64,000 nt of DNA from Lunularia cruciata (GCA_948567375.1 OX419755.1:20465001-20529000), one strand, 5' to 3'; shown: positions 1-11,875, numbered from the stretch's first letter. Numbers and translations: made by a program. The notes: generated from the letters alone by a model not told the origin.

Positions 1-17
1 TTTCACATGGAGAGTAT

Positions 18-567
18 GCATCAACAACAATGATAGCAGCCAAGAAGGATATGCATGGCAACTACACAGATAGGCGGATGTATGGAGATTACCGTCCTAT
101 CAACCGACAAACCAAGGTTGATCGGTATGCCATGCCTACAACGGAGGAGATTTTTGATGCAATTGGGCATGCAAAGATCTTTAGTACTTTGGATCTTTGA
201 GCGGGATATCATCAATTGCTGATCAAGGAGGAGGATAAGTCCAAGACAACATTTTGGGCTATTGATCCTCATGGCAAGGATGTGTTATATCAGTGGAGAT
301 TCTTACCATTTGAGTTAAAGAACGCTCTTGTTGAGTTCCAAAGGGTCATGGAAATGATCCTAGCTGGATTGGATTTTGCTTGGTGCTATATTGATGACAT
401 TTTGGTCTATAGCACTATTGTGGAGGAGCATGAGAGACAGTTGTTGGAGGTGTTTGAGAGGTTGAGATCTCATGGACTCAAATTACATCCTGGGAAGTGT
501 AGGTTCTTCCATGAGCAGGTTGAGTATTTGGGTCACACTATCTACCTTGGAGGACTTGGTGTTCAGC
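18..567 (+). pseudogene. E1 gypsy reverse transcriptase, first part (broken)
   Basis: This is the 5' part of the reverse transcriptase (RT) of a Ty3/gypsy element that enters from the left edge. One frame reads through a GDYRPIN motif (the usual DYR-LN block) near 85-110, FSTLDL near 180-198, the FLPFELKNA block near 300-320, and a catalytic YIDD at 387-398, ending with the YLGH motif near 528-539. One in-frame TGA follows FSTLDL (198-200). The frame stops at 567 because an LTR has inserted there; it resumes at 1313 with the motif expected next. Known of the family: this domain copies element RNA into DNA. No gag or protease is visible because the element begins outside the window. Dead copy. 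Confidence 0.9.
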
Positions 568-1312
568 TGTAATACCAAGGGTTAGCCATATGATCTAGAT
601 GTGAAATTCGGTTTGGTAACATCTAGAATGATTTTATACATGATGGTCAAAATAGATCAAATAGAAGTATCACCAAAAGAGTACTTCTACAAATAGGGCA
701 GAAACCGAAATAGACTTGAGAACCTTAGAACCAATAGCTAGACATATGATTTAAAGGTGAGAATTGGTTTGGTAACATCTAGAAGGATGTTACACATGAT
801 GGACTAAACAGATCAGAAAGAGGTATCACCAAAAGGGGACTTCTACTAATAGAGTAGGAACCGAAATATGCCTGAAATCTTTGAAGGCAATTTCGGAGGC
901 CTAAACGGATGAATTAGGCCTTGAAAATGTGTATATTCCCCCCCCCCCCCCAATGGAGGAAAGGCTGGCCTTCCCTCCCCCCTGGTTTGTCTCGTCTAGA
1001 GCTTTCCAACGGTACCTTACTCATGTGATTTTGAGATTCCTACAGGAAGATTCCCTAAAAGATTCCCTCCGGTCAAAGCTTGTTTGACCAACCAGATAGG
1101 ACCTAGACCAGACAGGTCACCCATCCAAGTAAGTAATCCAAGGGTGGAGCTTGCTGACATGTCACCTATCTGTGTCCTTAATCCTATGGTGGAGCTTCCT
1201 TGGATGAGATCTTCTTTGTCTATATAATAAAGAGAAGGTGCTCCCTTGGGGCATCGAATGTTTGAGTGTGCAATCTGTGTTTTCTCTCTTCTCTTGTCCT
1301 CGGAGTATTACA
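568..1312 (+). mobile_element. Solo LTR, E3-family subfamily A, inserted in E1 RT
   Basis: The sequence begins TGTAATAC and ends GTATTACA, the inverted termini expected of an LTR, and lies between 5-bp flanks TCAGC (563-567) and TCAGT (1313-1317), a target-site duplication with one C-to-T change. There is no internal region, so it is a solo LTR left by LTR-LTR recombination. It has a TATA-type motif TATATAATAA at 1221-1230 and a C-run near 940-953. It carries an internal duplication of 156 bp (units near 588 and 744). The E1 polymerase frame is continuous across it, proving that it is an insertion. Confidence 0.93.
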
Positions 1313-1960
1313 TCAGTAGACCAAGGTGGAGACTATTGCACGTATTCCTTGGCCTACAGATGTGAGTAGAGTGTGAGTGTTCCTTGGGTTGGCAAACTTC
1401 TATCACCACTATGTTAGAGGACTTAGTGCCATTGCCAAGGCCTTGATGAAGCTCACCAAGCTTACATAGGAATGGTGTTGGGGAGATGAGCAGGAGGGAG
1501 CTTTTATAGAGCTCAAGGAGAAGTTGACATCTACTCCAATAAGAGGACACCAATAAGAGGACACCGATAAGAGGACAACCATTTTAGGTTCATATTGGTT
1601 GGAGTATGTTGGAGCTTGGAGTGGTGCTCACCCAGCATGATGATGAGGGGAAGGAGTTTGTGGTGGCCTATGCTAATTGCTTCAACAATTCAGCAGAGGT
1701 GGAGTATAGTTCATATGAGAGAGAGTGCTTGGTAGCAATTTGGGCAGTAGCACATTTTTGATGTTACCTATTTGGTAACCCCTTCACTCTCATCACTGAT
1801 CATCAGCCACTGAAGTGGTTGATGGAGTCCGACAAGCTTTCAAGGAAGCTTGCACGATGGGCTTTGATTTCACAAGAGTATGATTTCATAGTTATTCACA
1901 AACTTAGAGTGGTGAACCGTGATGTAGATGGGTTGAGTAGAAACCCATGTCCCAGCTAGC
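1313..1960 (+). pseudogene. E1 RT connection and RNase H (broken)
   Basis: This continues the E1 polymerase after the solo LTR. The frame reads IARIPWPTD then VFLGLANFYHHYVRG (the usual FLG...YYR-F block), and after a small tandem repeat region the RNase H: LGAVLTQ near 1612, SSYERECLVAIWAV near 1708, FTLITDHQPLKWL near 1783, and DVDGLSRNPCPS near 1924-1960. Stops are seen at 1316-1318 (TAG, from the mutated target-site copy), 1370-1372 (TGA) and elsewhere, and the 1538-1580 repeat disturbs the frame. RNase H removes template RNA during reverse transcription. The DGLSRNPCP ending differs from the tail of the E2 and E3 elements, marking E1 as another lineage. Confidence 0.88.
1538..1580 (+). 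repeat. 14-bp tandem repeat, three units
   Basis: Three head-to-tail copies of AATAAGAGGACACC (the third slightly changed) interrupt E1 between the RT connection and RNase H. Probably replication slippage in a dead element. Confidence 0.8.
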
Positions 1961-1989
1961 AAGATCAGACCAGAGCACGTTGGCATGGT

Positions 1990-3410
1990 GAGAGAGATGA
2001 GGAGATGGTGCTAGGTTGGCATGCATCAGCCTTTTTGTGTATATTTTTAGAGGCTTTGGTGGTATCTCTCTCAACACATACAGGAGGAGTTATTGAGGTC
2101 ATAGATCCAAAGAGTGAAGATATTGGTATAGTTCAGCGAAACATTCATGATGATGTCTTACTGATGGACTATCTTTGCATTGGTGTTGTGGGTGGCATAG
2201 TTGGGGCCAAGGAGAGACACTGTGTTCTTTAGTGAGCCAAACGGTTCAGATTGGAGGGCATATACCTTTTGCATGTATGGGATGATGGTAGAAGGCGAGT
2301 AGTACCACTTCCATCTCAAAGACCATAGTTGGTCCATCATGCTCATGAGGAGCTAGGACATTTTGGAGTAAAGCGTACATATAGCTTACTCCAGAGTCAT
2401 TATTGGTGGCACGGTATGCAGACCGAGGTACAATAGTTTATTGCCAGATGTGTGGTTTGTGACTAAGTTAGAGCATCATTCAATGCTTCTATGCCACAGT
2501 TATACCCATTACCTATCATGGGATTGGGTTATTGTTGGAGTTTGGACTTCATTGGACCTTTACAACTGACTGTGAGACATCATTGGTATGTTTTGGTGAT
2601 AGTAGAACACTTCTCCAAGTGGATTGAGTTGGTGGCACTTCTTGAAAAGTCTAGTGAAGGGACAACTTACTTGTTCTTGGATCGAGTTCTTAGTCATTTT
2701 GATGCACCAGTTGAGGTTTTGACTAATCAGGGTACAAAGTTCTTGGGAGAGTTTCAAATATTGTGTGACAAAGCTTTGATTGATCATCGCACTACATGCC
2801 AAGATCACCTTGAGACAGATGGCATAGCAGAGAGAGTGGTTCAGACGGTGAAGAGAGGATTGCAAAAGTATGGTTTGTAGAGAGGTCACTTAGGAGATTG
2901 GGATCTCCAGTTACCTTGGTTGGCCATGGGCTATTGGTTCAGCCAGCAAGCCTCCTTAGCATCCTTCTCTCTGTACTTTCTACTCTATGGACAAGATCCA
3001 GATTTACTTGCAACCATTCATTGAGATGCTACTACAGTTTTGGACTTGGATGACCCCAATGTATGGATGAGTGTATGTTCTCAATGGGCATAGATCTTTT
3101 GGAGAGTGATGCCGGTGGCCTTTGAGAACTTGGCGATTGCTCAACATAGAGATACTTTACACTATGCTACCATTCAAGGAGGAGGTTATAGACCCTCGAT
3201 CTATCAATTTCACCCAGGAGACTATGTATATCTACAACAGACACCCCCAATGACACTTGATGTTTCGATAGGCCGCATTATCTTGAGAGTGCGTGAGGTT
3301 TTGCCATTTTGAATTCTTGTGTTAGAAGGACGTGATGGTGTTGTTTGGAAGGATCATGTGCGCAATTGTGCACCATGCCACCTCCCAAACATTGATGGTA
3401 CTATAGACCC
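1990..3410 (+). pseudogene. E1 integrase (broken)
   Basis: The integrase opens with a decayed HHCC zinc domain: HAHEELGHF near 2338-2367, then SHYWWHGMQ and CVVCD near 2451-2463. The core (2491-2880) reads MGLGYCWSLDFIGPL (first Asp of the DDE triad), FSKWIELVAL, then LTNQGTKFLG, where the second catalytic Asp (normally TDQG) is Asn by a G-to-A change, and ETDGIAERVVQTVKRGL with the Glu region. A stop follows at 2878-2880. Downstream, 3106-3410 gives the GPY/F-like C-terminal module (FHPGDYVYLQQ, then VLEGRDGVVWKDHVRNCAPC and HLPNIDG). Integrase joins element DNA to the host chromosome. This copy is inactive. Confidence 0.87.
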
Positions 3411-3441
3411 AAGCTTGGCACTTGTACGTGCAAGCTTGAGG

Positions 3442-4082
<641 letters not shown>

Positions 4083-4083
4083 G

Positions 4084-5477
4084 GGGTAGTATACTGATAT
4101 GCAACAACAAATCATCCATTTTTGTAGGAAATAGGATTTCATGAGATCTACAAAAAATAGTGTCATATGTTTAGATGTGGTCACTCAAGTTTAGGTTATT
4201 GTACATGGAAACATGTATTATTTCATAAGGTGGCTAGTGAAGGAATTCTTGTTTTTTATATATGTGTATTGTTCTCTATTTTTCCCTATATGTGTGGCTA
4301 AAAAGGGAGTGTTATTGTAGAGGAATGCATGGATCATGTCATGACATGTTGGAGAAAGATGGAGTTTTAGTCCAACCTTAATCACCAAGGAACTTGTTCA
4401 AGCTTTGATAGTAGTCAATCTTTGTTATGAGATGTAGGATATGTGCCAATGAGCCATCTTGTACCCTCCTATAAACAAGCATGTACTCAAAAGAGGAAGG
4501 CCTTCAATTGATGTGTGGCTTAAACACGGTTGCTAAATCAATACTATAATGGGATACTCAAAGCAAGGTGGCATTCTTTGCATGAGCTCAAATCTCAACT
4601 AAACAACAGATAGAGAGACTCATATATTTTGTGATAGATTGCAACTTGTGTTACTTTGAATAATTTTCTAATTAATAGATGTGATATGTAAGAGGACAAA
4701 GAAGAGTTGTTTCTAGAGACAAATTCCAAACTTCAAGGGGCAAGTAGTGGGACTGATTTGCATTGAAGGGAAGAAACGAGGTAGTAAGGGGAGGAAGCAT
4801 TTTTTGCATTCAATTAGATCCCTAGGGGAATTTTGTGCAAAGTACTATTATAATAAGAGGAAATATCAAGAATATACTCAACAGTACTAATATTACAAAC
4901 TTACCCTAAATAATTCAATATTTACAAACATAGCCATGGTGTTACCAAGCTTTGATGTTGGTTTGTAATTTTTGGTTGAAGAAGTGCTGATTATGCCCAT
5001 CTTTGGGGTTCCACGGATGATACCAATTGTAGTATATATTGGATTTAAGTATATACTTAAGCAGTGATCTTTTTCAATAAGGCTAAATGAGATGTAAAGT
5101 ATGAACTACAAATAGTTTAATTAGTACTAATTTCTAACAATTGGATTCATCATAAAATAGATAGAATTCATTGCATTCCGTGTCCAAGTTTGAGTTCCAA
5201 TCTATTTTTCTTTTTAAACAATCTTTGTCAACTCCACATGGGCACTTGAGCATACATGTTAGAGACAAACTACAACCCCAAGTCTTGTTGAGCCCCTTTA
5301 TTTTTTGAGGTATGGTAGGATTACTAGGGCAAATCAAGTGAGTAGAATTTATAATAGGTTAAGATAGAACTCATCCTAGATTGCAAATGAATTATAGTCA
5401 AATAAATTCTTGAAGCAAAAATCTATCATCCAACCCACCAGATTTCTCTTGAGCTTCCTATATTATCCTTGTGCAGT
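4084..5477. other. E1 3' region or LTR candidate, no gene
   Basis: AT-rich sequence with no supportable coding frame. It lies between the E1 coding remnant and the left target duplication of E2, so it may contain the 3' LTR of E1, but the partner LTR is outside the window. Part of it (4847-5025) has an inverted relative at 20466-20632. Confidence 0.5.
4847..5025 (+). repeat. Dispersed repeat F, copy 1 (inverted relative to copy 2)
   Basis: The stretch resembles the reverse complement of 20466-20632 over its length: shared blocks include AAGAGGAAAT, ATACTCAACA, TACCCTAAA, TTTGATGTTGGTTTG and GCTGATTATGCCCATCTTTG (in diverged form). Its right end reads TGATACCAATTGTAG, which on the minus strand resembles an LTR end followed by a tRNA-Met primer site. 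It may be the leader of another retroelement. Confidence 0.6.
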
Positions 5478-5482
5478 TTGAT

Positions 5483-6678
5483 TGTAAAAGACCAAGATCA
5501 AGGAGAGAAATAGGAGAATGGAATGTTACATTGAGACACTTGAATGAGGGAAAACTCCGAATGTCTAGCATGATGTAATACCGAGAGCTAGCCATATGAT
5601 CTAGATGTGAAATTTGGTTTGGTAACATCTAGAATGATTTTATACATGATTGTCAAAATAGATAAGATAGAAGTATCACCAAAAGAGTACTTCTACAAAT
5701 AGTGCAGAAACCGAAATAGACTTGAGAACCTTAGAACCAATAGCTAGACATATGATTTAAAGGTGAGAATTGGTTTGGTAACATCTGGAAGGATGCTACA
5801 CATGATGGACTAAACAGATCAGAAAGAGATATCACCAAAAGGGGACTTCTACTAATAGAGTAGGAACCGAAAAATGCCTGAAATCTTTGAAGGCAATTTT
5901 GGAGGCCTAAATGGATGAATTAGGCCTAAAAAATGTGCAGATTCCCCCCCTCCAATGGATGAAAGGCTGGCCTTCCCTCCCCCTTGCTTTGTCTCGTCGA
6001 GAGCTTTCCAAAGGTACCTTACTCACGTGATTTTGAGATTCCTACAGGAAGATTCCCTAAAAGATTCCCTCCGGTCAAAGCTTGTTTGACCAACCAGATA
6101 GGACCTAGACCAGACATGTCACCCATCCAAGTAATTAATCCAAGGGTGGAGCTTGCTGACATGTCATCTATCTATGTCCCTAATCCTAGGGTGGAGCTTC
6201 CTTGGAGGAGATCCTCTTTGTCTATATAATAAAGAGAAGGTGCTCCCTTGGGGCATGGAATGTTTGAGTGTGCAATCTGTGTTTTCTCTCTTCTCTTGTC
6301 CTCGGAGCATTACAATAGTGCAATCTGTGTGTTCTCTCTTCTCTTGTCCTCGGAGCATTACACATGAGCTTTGGCTTTGGTATTTATAGGGAGCATACAA
6401 GGCTCTTGAGAAGCTTCTCAAAAAGCTTCTTGGAGTCACTTTCTTAGAGAGCAAGCCAAGTTAACTGGGAAGCTTCTCAAGAAATTTTCTTTTAGAAGTC
6501 ATCTACTTGGCATGCAAGCTAAGCTAGTTGGAAGCTACTAGAAGCTACCTACTTAGAGTGCAAGCTAAGCTAGCCAAGAAGCTTTCTAGATACTTTTGGA
6601 ATATTCCTAGATTAATTTGGCCTATTTGCTACTTTTTTAGCCTTAACTAACTTCATCACTAAATTCCATATTGTTACA
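5483..6678 (-). repeat. E2 3' LTR, split by a solo LTR
   Basis: Left portion 5483-5573 and right portion 6363-6678 join at the CATGA target duplication and then align with 11446-11870 and 29498-29921. Characteristic internal features are GACCAAG near the left end and repeated AAGCTTCTCAAGAAGCTTCC-type palindromic motifs near 6407-6600. Confidence 0.92.
5574..6362 (+). mobile_element. Solo LTR, E3-family subfamily A, inside E2 3' LTR
   Basis: Termini TGTAATAC and GCATTACA, flanked by perfect CATGA duplications (5569-5573 and 6363-6367). It is closely similar to 568-1312, including the internal 156-bp duplication (units near 5594 and 5750) and the TATATAATAA motif at 6223-6232. Its last 48 bp are tandemly duplicated (6267-6314 and 6315-6362). 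It post-dates E2, because it interrupts the E2 LTR. Confidence 0.95.
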
Positions 6679-6694
6679 TATTCCCCCACCGCTA
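6679..6694 (-). other. E2 polypurine tract
   Basis: On the minus strand AGCGGTGGGGGAATA abuts the start of the 3' LTR. It is the expected primer site for plus-strand DNA synthesis and supports the element's orientation. Confidence 0.85.
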
Positions 6695-6737
6695 GTTAGT
6701 GACATCCTCATTGCCAGTGAAACTTCAAACTCCTAAA

Positions 6738-6900
6738 TGGCTATTTGTGCATTTTGGAGATGATAAAGAGGTTCCCATGTGCCATCATGAATGAGATACG
6801 CTTTCCAAAGGACCTTGTACTCCGTATGTTATCAATGACCTCATTGAATATGGCAACATGCAATGATACGATCAACTTTGTACTCCTCATGATCATTGAT
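6738..6900 (-). pseudogene. E2 chromodomain (broken)
   Basis: Minus-strand reading gives EEYKVDRIIACCHIQ, three stop codons (TGA, TGA, TAA), then TEYKVLWKAYLIHDGTWEP. The EYKV-LWK and GTWEP blocks are the core of a chromodomain, whose normal form is YLVKWKGY followed by TWEP. In chromoviruses this domain follows integrase and binds methylated histone H3. The stops fit CGA-to-TGA type change. Confidence 0.85.
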
Positions 6901-6999
6901 AGGGATAAGAGTAGAAGGACAAGGAGGTTGGATACGAGAGGAAAAAGAAGATGGGTTAGGAACAAAGGGTTTCAACTTGGAGATGTGAAAGATAGGGTG

Positions 7000-7980
7000 G
7001 ATGCGCATATGACAAGGCAAGGCAAGTCGATAAGCAACAAGAGAGATGATTTAGGTGATATCAAAAAGTCCTATCCAATTAAGGGTGAGTTTACAAACTT
7101 GGGTATCAAGTGGGAAGGGTAGGTTACTAGAGGAGAACATGATCTTATCACCAACTTGAAAGGTGAGATCATGACGATGGTGGTTTGCATATTGTTTCTG
7201 CCAATTTGAGCAACAAGGAGATGATATTTAGCTTGTTGGAGGGATTTGTGGTCAAGAAAGTGGAAGTATGAGGGACATGAGATGGAGGAGGAACAAGAAG
7301 GGAATCTGGAATAAGTAGATTTTGGCTAAAATTGAGGAAGAACAGAGAGAATCCGGTACTTACTTGTTTGGAATTATTGTATGCAAACTCCATAGCTGCA
7401 AGACATTCATCCCAATTGGTATGGTGGATGTTAATGAATGCACAAGGCATATCTTCCACATTGCAATTTGCATATTCAGTTTGTCCACCACTTTGAGGAT
7501 GATAGGCCATGGATAAGCAAACTTGGTGCTGAGTATCTAGAAGAGTGATTGCCAAAATTTCCCAATGAATCAAAGATCACGGTTGGAGATGAATACACAA
7601 GGCATCCCATGATGCTTGAAGACAATGTCAAAGTAGATATGCGCCAATGTTGGAGCATCCACAATATCAAAGGTTAGTGCCAAGTGGATTTTCTTACTAA
7701 GTTTATCCACAAACACCACAATTGTTGTGTGAACTTGCTTTGTCTTGGGTAAGGACATGATGGGATCCAAGCTTACATGTCCCCATTTGAGTAGATGGAA
7801 TGGGGAGTGGTTGAAGGAGTCCACTCGGTTTTTGGTTGTTGGCCTTGTTGCATTGGCAGCTCTCACACAATCAGACACTCTCAAACATCTTGTGTCATAT
7901 TGCACCACCACCATTGGCATTAAAGAGTACCTAAGGTCTTGTCCACACCCATGTGATCAACAATTGGTAAGTCATGGGCT
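7000..7980 (-). pseudogene. E2 integrase (broken)
   Basis: Reading from right to left: HD...DHMGVDKT near 7930-7975 is the HH part of the zinc domain, with a weak Cys pair after it; SLDPIMSLPKTK (first DDE region) lies near 7740-7780, FVDKLSKKIHLALT near 7685-7715, and SNRDL (second Asp) near 7570-7585. After a frameshift come YHPQSGGQTEYAN with the Glu region near 7480-7510, WDECLAAMEFAYN near 7390-7425, and the GPY/F-type region (FQVGDKIMFSS) near 7120-7160. At least two frame changes and several stops are needed to read it. Confidence 0.85.
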
Positions 7981-8223
7981 TCTTGGGGGCGTACAAGTCA
8001 AAGATCCCTTGGCTGGAACATAAATCAGATTCTCATAAAATAGAAGGCCTTCTTTGAAGGAAAAGGTGTTGTACTCCTTGTTGTATGCTGTAAGATGACC
8101 TTGTATTATCTAAAAGCAAGGATCTTGCTATAAAGTGGTCTTAAACTCAAGTTGGACTTTAGAGTCAATTGATGAAGTTGTAATTTCCATTGTGATGAGA
8201 GGAAGAGACTGCAAATCAGGTCA

Positions 8224-8715
8224 TCATGATAGGGCATCAAGAATGATGTAGAAACAACCGGGTTTGTACTCAAGTTCAATGTCAAACAATTGTAGTTGTT
8301 CCTCCCAACAATGGTGTTGACTCTTCATGTGTTCCAAGTGTATTTTTGCAACAAGGGTTTGTGATTGGTTTGCATGATCACCTATTTTCCCAAGAGATAA
8401 TGCCTCCATACTTTGGTAGTATATACCATTGCTAGTTGTTCCTTATTTTGTGTAGAGTAATTCATTTTTGTGGTGTTTAAGACAAGACAAAAGGCAATGG
8501 GATGTAGGCAATGGGATGTAACCTATATGGGAATTCATATTGCAACATAGCTCCAATGGCAAAGTTAGAAGCATCCAAGTCAACCACACAAGGTAGTTGA
8601 GATCATATGGTTGAAGAATGGGTCTTGAAGACACCATATGTTTCAGCTTTTCGAAAGCTTCTACATGCTTGGCGGTCCATTGAAAGCTTGAGTTTTTCCC
8701 CAAAAGGTTGGTCAA
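8224..8715 (-). pseudogene. E2 RNase H (broken)
   Basis: The minus-strand frame 8715 to 8443 reads LTNLLGKNSSFQWTAKHVEAFEKLK and RPILQPYDL, the typical RT-RNase H linker; 8409 to 8224 gives AKIHLEHMKSQHHCWEEQLQLFDIELEYKPG, the end of RNase H. The part between them is frameshifted. Confidence 0.82.
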
Positions 8716-8739
8716 TGGTGCTACAACATATGCATAATA

Positions 8740-9575
8740 GTGGATGAACTATTGATAAAAACTTGCCAATCCATTAAATTCTCGTACCTCTATGGTATCC
8801 TTTGGGGTAGGCCAATCAGTAATGGCCTTGATTTCTCCTCTTCTATCTTGATCCCTTCCGATGAGATCTTGTGATCCAAGAAGGTGACTTCTTTCTACCA
8901 AAAGGCACACTTTGACTTCTTGCAATAAAACTTCCATTGACATAGTCTCCTTAGGACTTCCTACACATGATTTATGTGTTCTACCTCCATCTTGCTAAAG
9001 ATTAAAGTGTCACCTAAGAACACCACCATTTATTGATCTAGTAGTCCATCCAACACTTGATGCATATGATCTATGAAGATTGCATTAGTGAGCCTAAAAG
9101 GTAGAACTCTTTATTCAAAATGCCCATACCTTGTGCAAAAGGCAGTCTTTTGCACATCCTCCCTATCAATGGGGATTTTCCAATAGCCATTTGTGAAGAT
9201 CCAACTTGGAGAAGTATTGTGCTCCACTAAATTGATCAAGCAAGTTATCAATTTGAAGCAAGGGATATGCATTCTTCACCATTTTTTTATTGAGTCCACG
9301 GTAATCAATACAAACATAGAATCCTCCATCATTCTTTGGAATAAATAGTACCGGTGCTCCCTAAGGAGATATAGTATACTGTATGAAATCCTTCTCCAAC
9401 AACTCCATAAGTGTTGTCCTCAACTCCTCTAACTCCTTTGGTGAGAGTTGATAGATTGGTCCACTCATTGGAGTACTCCTTGGCAATAACTCAATCTTGA
9501 AGGGCATACCATGATCAAAGGATAATCCCTTTGGAAGATCATCCAAAAACTCCTCAACTATTTGATCAACCATTT
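8740..9575 (-). pseudogene. E2 reverse transcriptase (broken)
   Basis: From right to left: PIYQLSPKELEELR and LLEKDFIQ near 9395-9465, [24 protein letters not shown] near 9280-9360 with the conserved DYRGLN, then the catalytic loop near 9022-9045 reading VVFLGDTLIFSK. The usual FLDD is FLGD, so one catalytic Asp is Gly. TDWPTPKDTIEVREFNGLASFYQ near 8757-8825 is the downstream connection block. Stops and frameshifts are frequent. Confidence 0.87.
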
Positions 9576-9889
9576 CTTGATGAAGTTCTTGCCACTCCTC
9601 AAATTCTCCTTGTGCATTGGCTTGATTTATACCATGAAAACAGACATGAAAAATAGACTTAACGTGATTTATACCATGAAATAGACTCCTTCAAAAGCTT
9701 ACTTTATAGATACTTCACTAACAAACTTCCCATCTAGGGACTTATCTTCCTTCAAAGCTTGCTCTATGGTTGCTTTCTTGACAAACTTCCCATCTTAGGA
9801 TTGATTATTCTTTGGTGTCTTATTCAAAGGTGCCAAACACTAATAAAAATTCCTACCTTGGTGTTGTACTTGAATTTATCATCGGTTCC

Positions 9890-10260
9890 AATCAAATTGA
9901 ACCTTATGACGTTCAAGCCAAGACAAACCCAAAATAATATCATAGTGTAGAGGTGCCAACTACAAACCTCATACCTTCTAAATACTCCTTCCCAATCTTG
10001 AAGGTAATAGGATGCAAGATACGGAATATAGAACCCTTTCTACCATCCACCATCATCAATCTACTCTAGTTACTAGTTTGATAGGAATACTCAATTTCTT
10101 TGCTAATTGCATAGACATACAATTCTCTGAACTTTCAAAATCAACCAAAATCTTATAACCACAATCTGATATCATACCTTGCAAGTGAAGCAAACTTGCA
10201 TAGGTCAAGCTTTCAATTCCATTGGAACTAATCAAGCTCCCAATAGGCAGCTCAAGATCT
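9890..10260 (-). pseudogene. E2 protease region (broken)
   Basis: The minus strand reads YKILVDFESSENCMS near 10100-10160, a changed form of the retropepsin LVDSGS active site (Asp kept, Ser-Gly lost), and YDIILGLSWLERH near 9910-9950, the conserved second protease motif (normally YD-ILGM-WL). The protease cuts the polyprotein during particle maturation. Confidence 0.78.
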
Positions 10261-10299
10261 CCTATTAGGATACCTCATTTTCTTGATCATTTTGCTCCA

Positions 10300-11050
10300 C
10301 AACCTCCATTTGGGCAATTTGTTGAGATTGTCTATTCTTGAGTGGACATTTTGGCAATGTGATACCAAATCTAGTGACAATAAAAGCAAACACTATTTTG
10401 CCACAATCTTTCCTAATCTGCCATACCAAGTGGTCTCCATTGAATGACATCAATCCCCATCGATGCCGGCTCTTCCACATGTGTGTAATGTGCTAGTTGG
10501 TTTTGTGAAGGTCAGGATCAAGACCAAGTTGTGACAACCAAGGAATCAAAGCACTCTGGTAGTTGCATGGTTTCTTTCAAGTATTTTAGCTCTTGCATAG
10601 TCACTTCTAATTTAGTTTGTGACTTCAAGCCCATCACAAATTGATCTAGAGCTTCATCATCAATTATATCTAGATTTGCATAATGGTATTCTGGAATTGC
10701 ATGATGTAGCTTCTTATAGAACCAATTTGCTTAAAATTTGCCAACTTATCTTGTGCAGCTTGTGTGACATTTATTGCTTGGAATCACCCAATTATTGCAC
10801 CCTTGAATTCTTCTCATTCAGGATTGGTGCAAAAAAATTTCTTTCAACTCACTCCACTCAAAATTGCCACCATAGCTTTGTTGCTCCATCCAATTAGCTT
10901 GAAGCTAAGGGAATTTATTTTTGTTCATCTTGAAGATTTGTAGCCTCAAAATAACATTCACAGTCAAATACAAAATTCTCCATTGTGCATAGGAGGTTCT
11001 TGCTATTAAATACCTTAGGTTTTGGAAATCAAATTTGGTCTTCTCCTTCT
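10300..11050 (-). pseudogene. E2 gag with degenerate zinc knuckle
   Basis: The minus strand gives NFVFDCECYFEATNLQDEQK and LDGATKLWW near 10880-11000, matching the retrotransposon gag core (FL..ME.YF....., then A..WW). Near 10340-10395 is CFYCH with a following His and, after one shift, a Cys: a decayed CCHC zinc knuckle that would have bound the element's RNA. Frameshifts are present throughout. Confidence 0.75.
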
Positions 11051-11432
11051 CAAAATGATGCTTTATATATGTGTTCTTGTTCTTGTTGGTCTTGTTCATC
11101 CAAAATCCGATGATTCATCCAACATCTAACTATTTGTTGTTGCATAATAATGATAACCTTAGGTATTGCTACCATGACTACTACCCTATCACAATCCTCT
11201 CAATTTACCTAATTTACTAACATATATATGCAACACGTCCATTGTTCTCCATAAGTTACAATTGGAAGTACCAAGGGTTCCTCAAACAAGGTGATTACAT
11301 TTAAAAAATTCTGTCCAAAACATGAGGTGATGAACTTTGTGAAATGATGCTTGGGTAGTCTTAAACAAAAAAATCCCAATGGTTTGGCAGAATTGGATTT
11401 GGTGGTCCATAAATTCCATCTATCCCATTCTT

Positions 11433-11444
11433 GTTCTGATACCA
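11433..11444 (-). other. E2 primer-binding site
   Basis: The minus strand reads TGGTATCAGAAC one base after the 5' LTR. This matches the 3' end of plant initiator tRNA-Met (TGGTATCAGAGC) with one difference. Confidence 0.9.
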
Positions 11445-11445
11445 A

Positions 11446-11870
11446 TGTAAAAGACCAAGCCAAGGAGAGAAATATGAGAATGGAAGATCACATTGGAACA
11501 CTTGAATGAAAGAAAGCTCCAAATGCCTAGCATGAGCTTTAGCTTTGGTATTTATAGGGAGAATACAAGGATCTTGAAAAGCTTCTCATGAAGTTTCCTT
11601 GAGCCATTTTCTTGGAATGCAAGCCAAGTTAACAAGGAAGCTTCTCAAGAAGCTTCCTTCTAGAATCCGCCTACCTAGCGTGCAAGCTAAGCTACTTGGA
11701 AGATTTTAGAAGCTTCTTTCTAGAAGCTACCAACTTGGAGTGCAAGCTAAGCTAGCAGAGAAGTTTCCCAAGAAGCTTCCTAGATACTTCTAGAATATTC
11801 TAGACTAATTTGGTCTATTGCTACTTTGTCAGCCCTAACTAACTTCATTGCTAAATTCTATATTGTTACA
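11446..11870 (-). repeat. E2 5' LTR
   Basis: 425 bp with termini TGTAAAAG and TTGTTACA on the plus strand. It aligns with the 3' LTR and with the solo copy at 29498-29921. The target duplication TTGAT follows at 11871-11875. Confidence 0.93.
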
Positions 11871-11875
11871 TTGAT

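Larger units (their letters stand above)
5483..11870 (-). mobile_element. E2: full-length chromodomain gypsy element
   Basis: A complete but dead LTR retrotransposon on the minus strand. Perfect target duplications TTGAT flank it (5478-5482 and 11871-11875). The 5' LTR is 11446-11870 and the 3' LTR is 5483-6678, the latter split by a younger solo LTR at 5574-6362; both have termini TGTAA...TTACA. A primer-binding site (11433-11444) and a polypurine tract (6679-6694) adjoin the LTRs correctly. Gag, protease, RT, RNase H, integrase and chromodomain remnants follow in that order from right to left. Every domain has stops or frameshifts. The total span excluding the nested insertion is about 5.6 kb, typical for chromoviruses. 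Confidence 0.95.

Noticed and set aside
6745-7122. 125-codon plus-strand frame
   Set aside because: It is the antisense of the E2 chromodomain and integrase tail, which read correctly on the minus strand.
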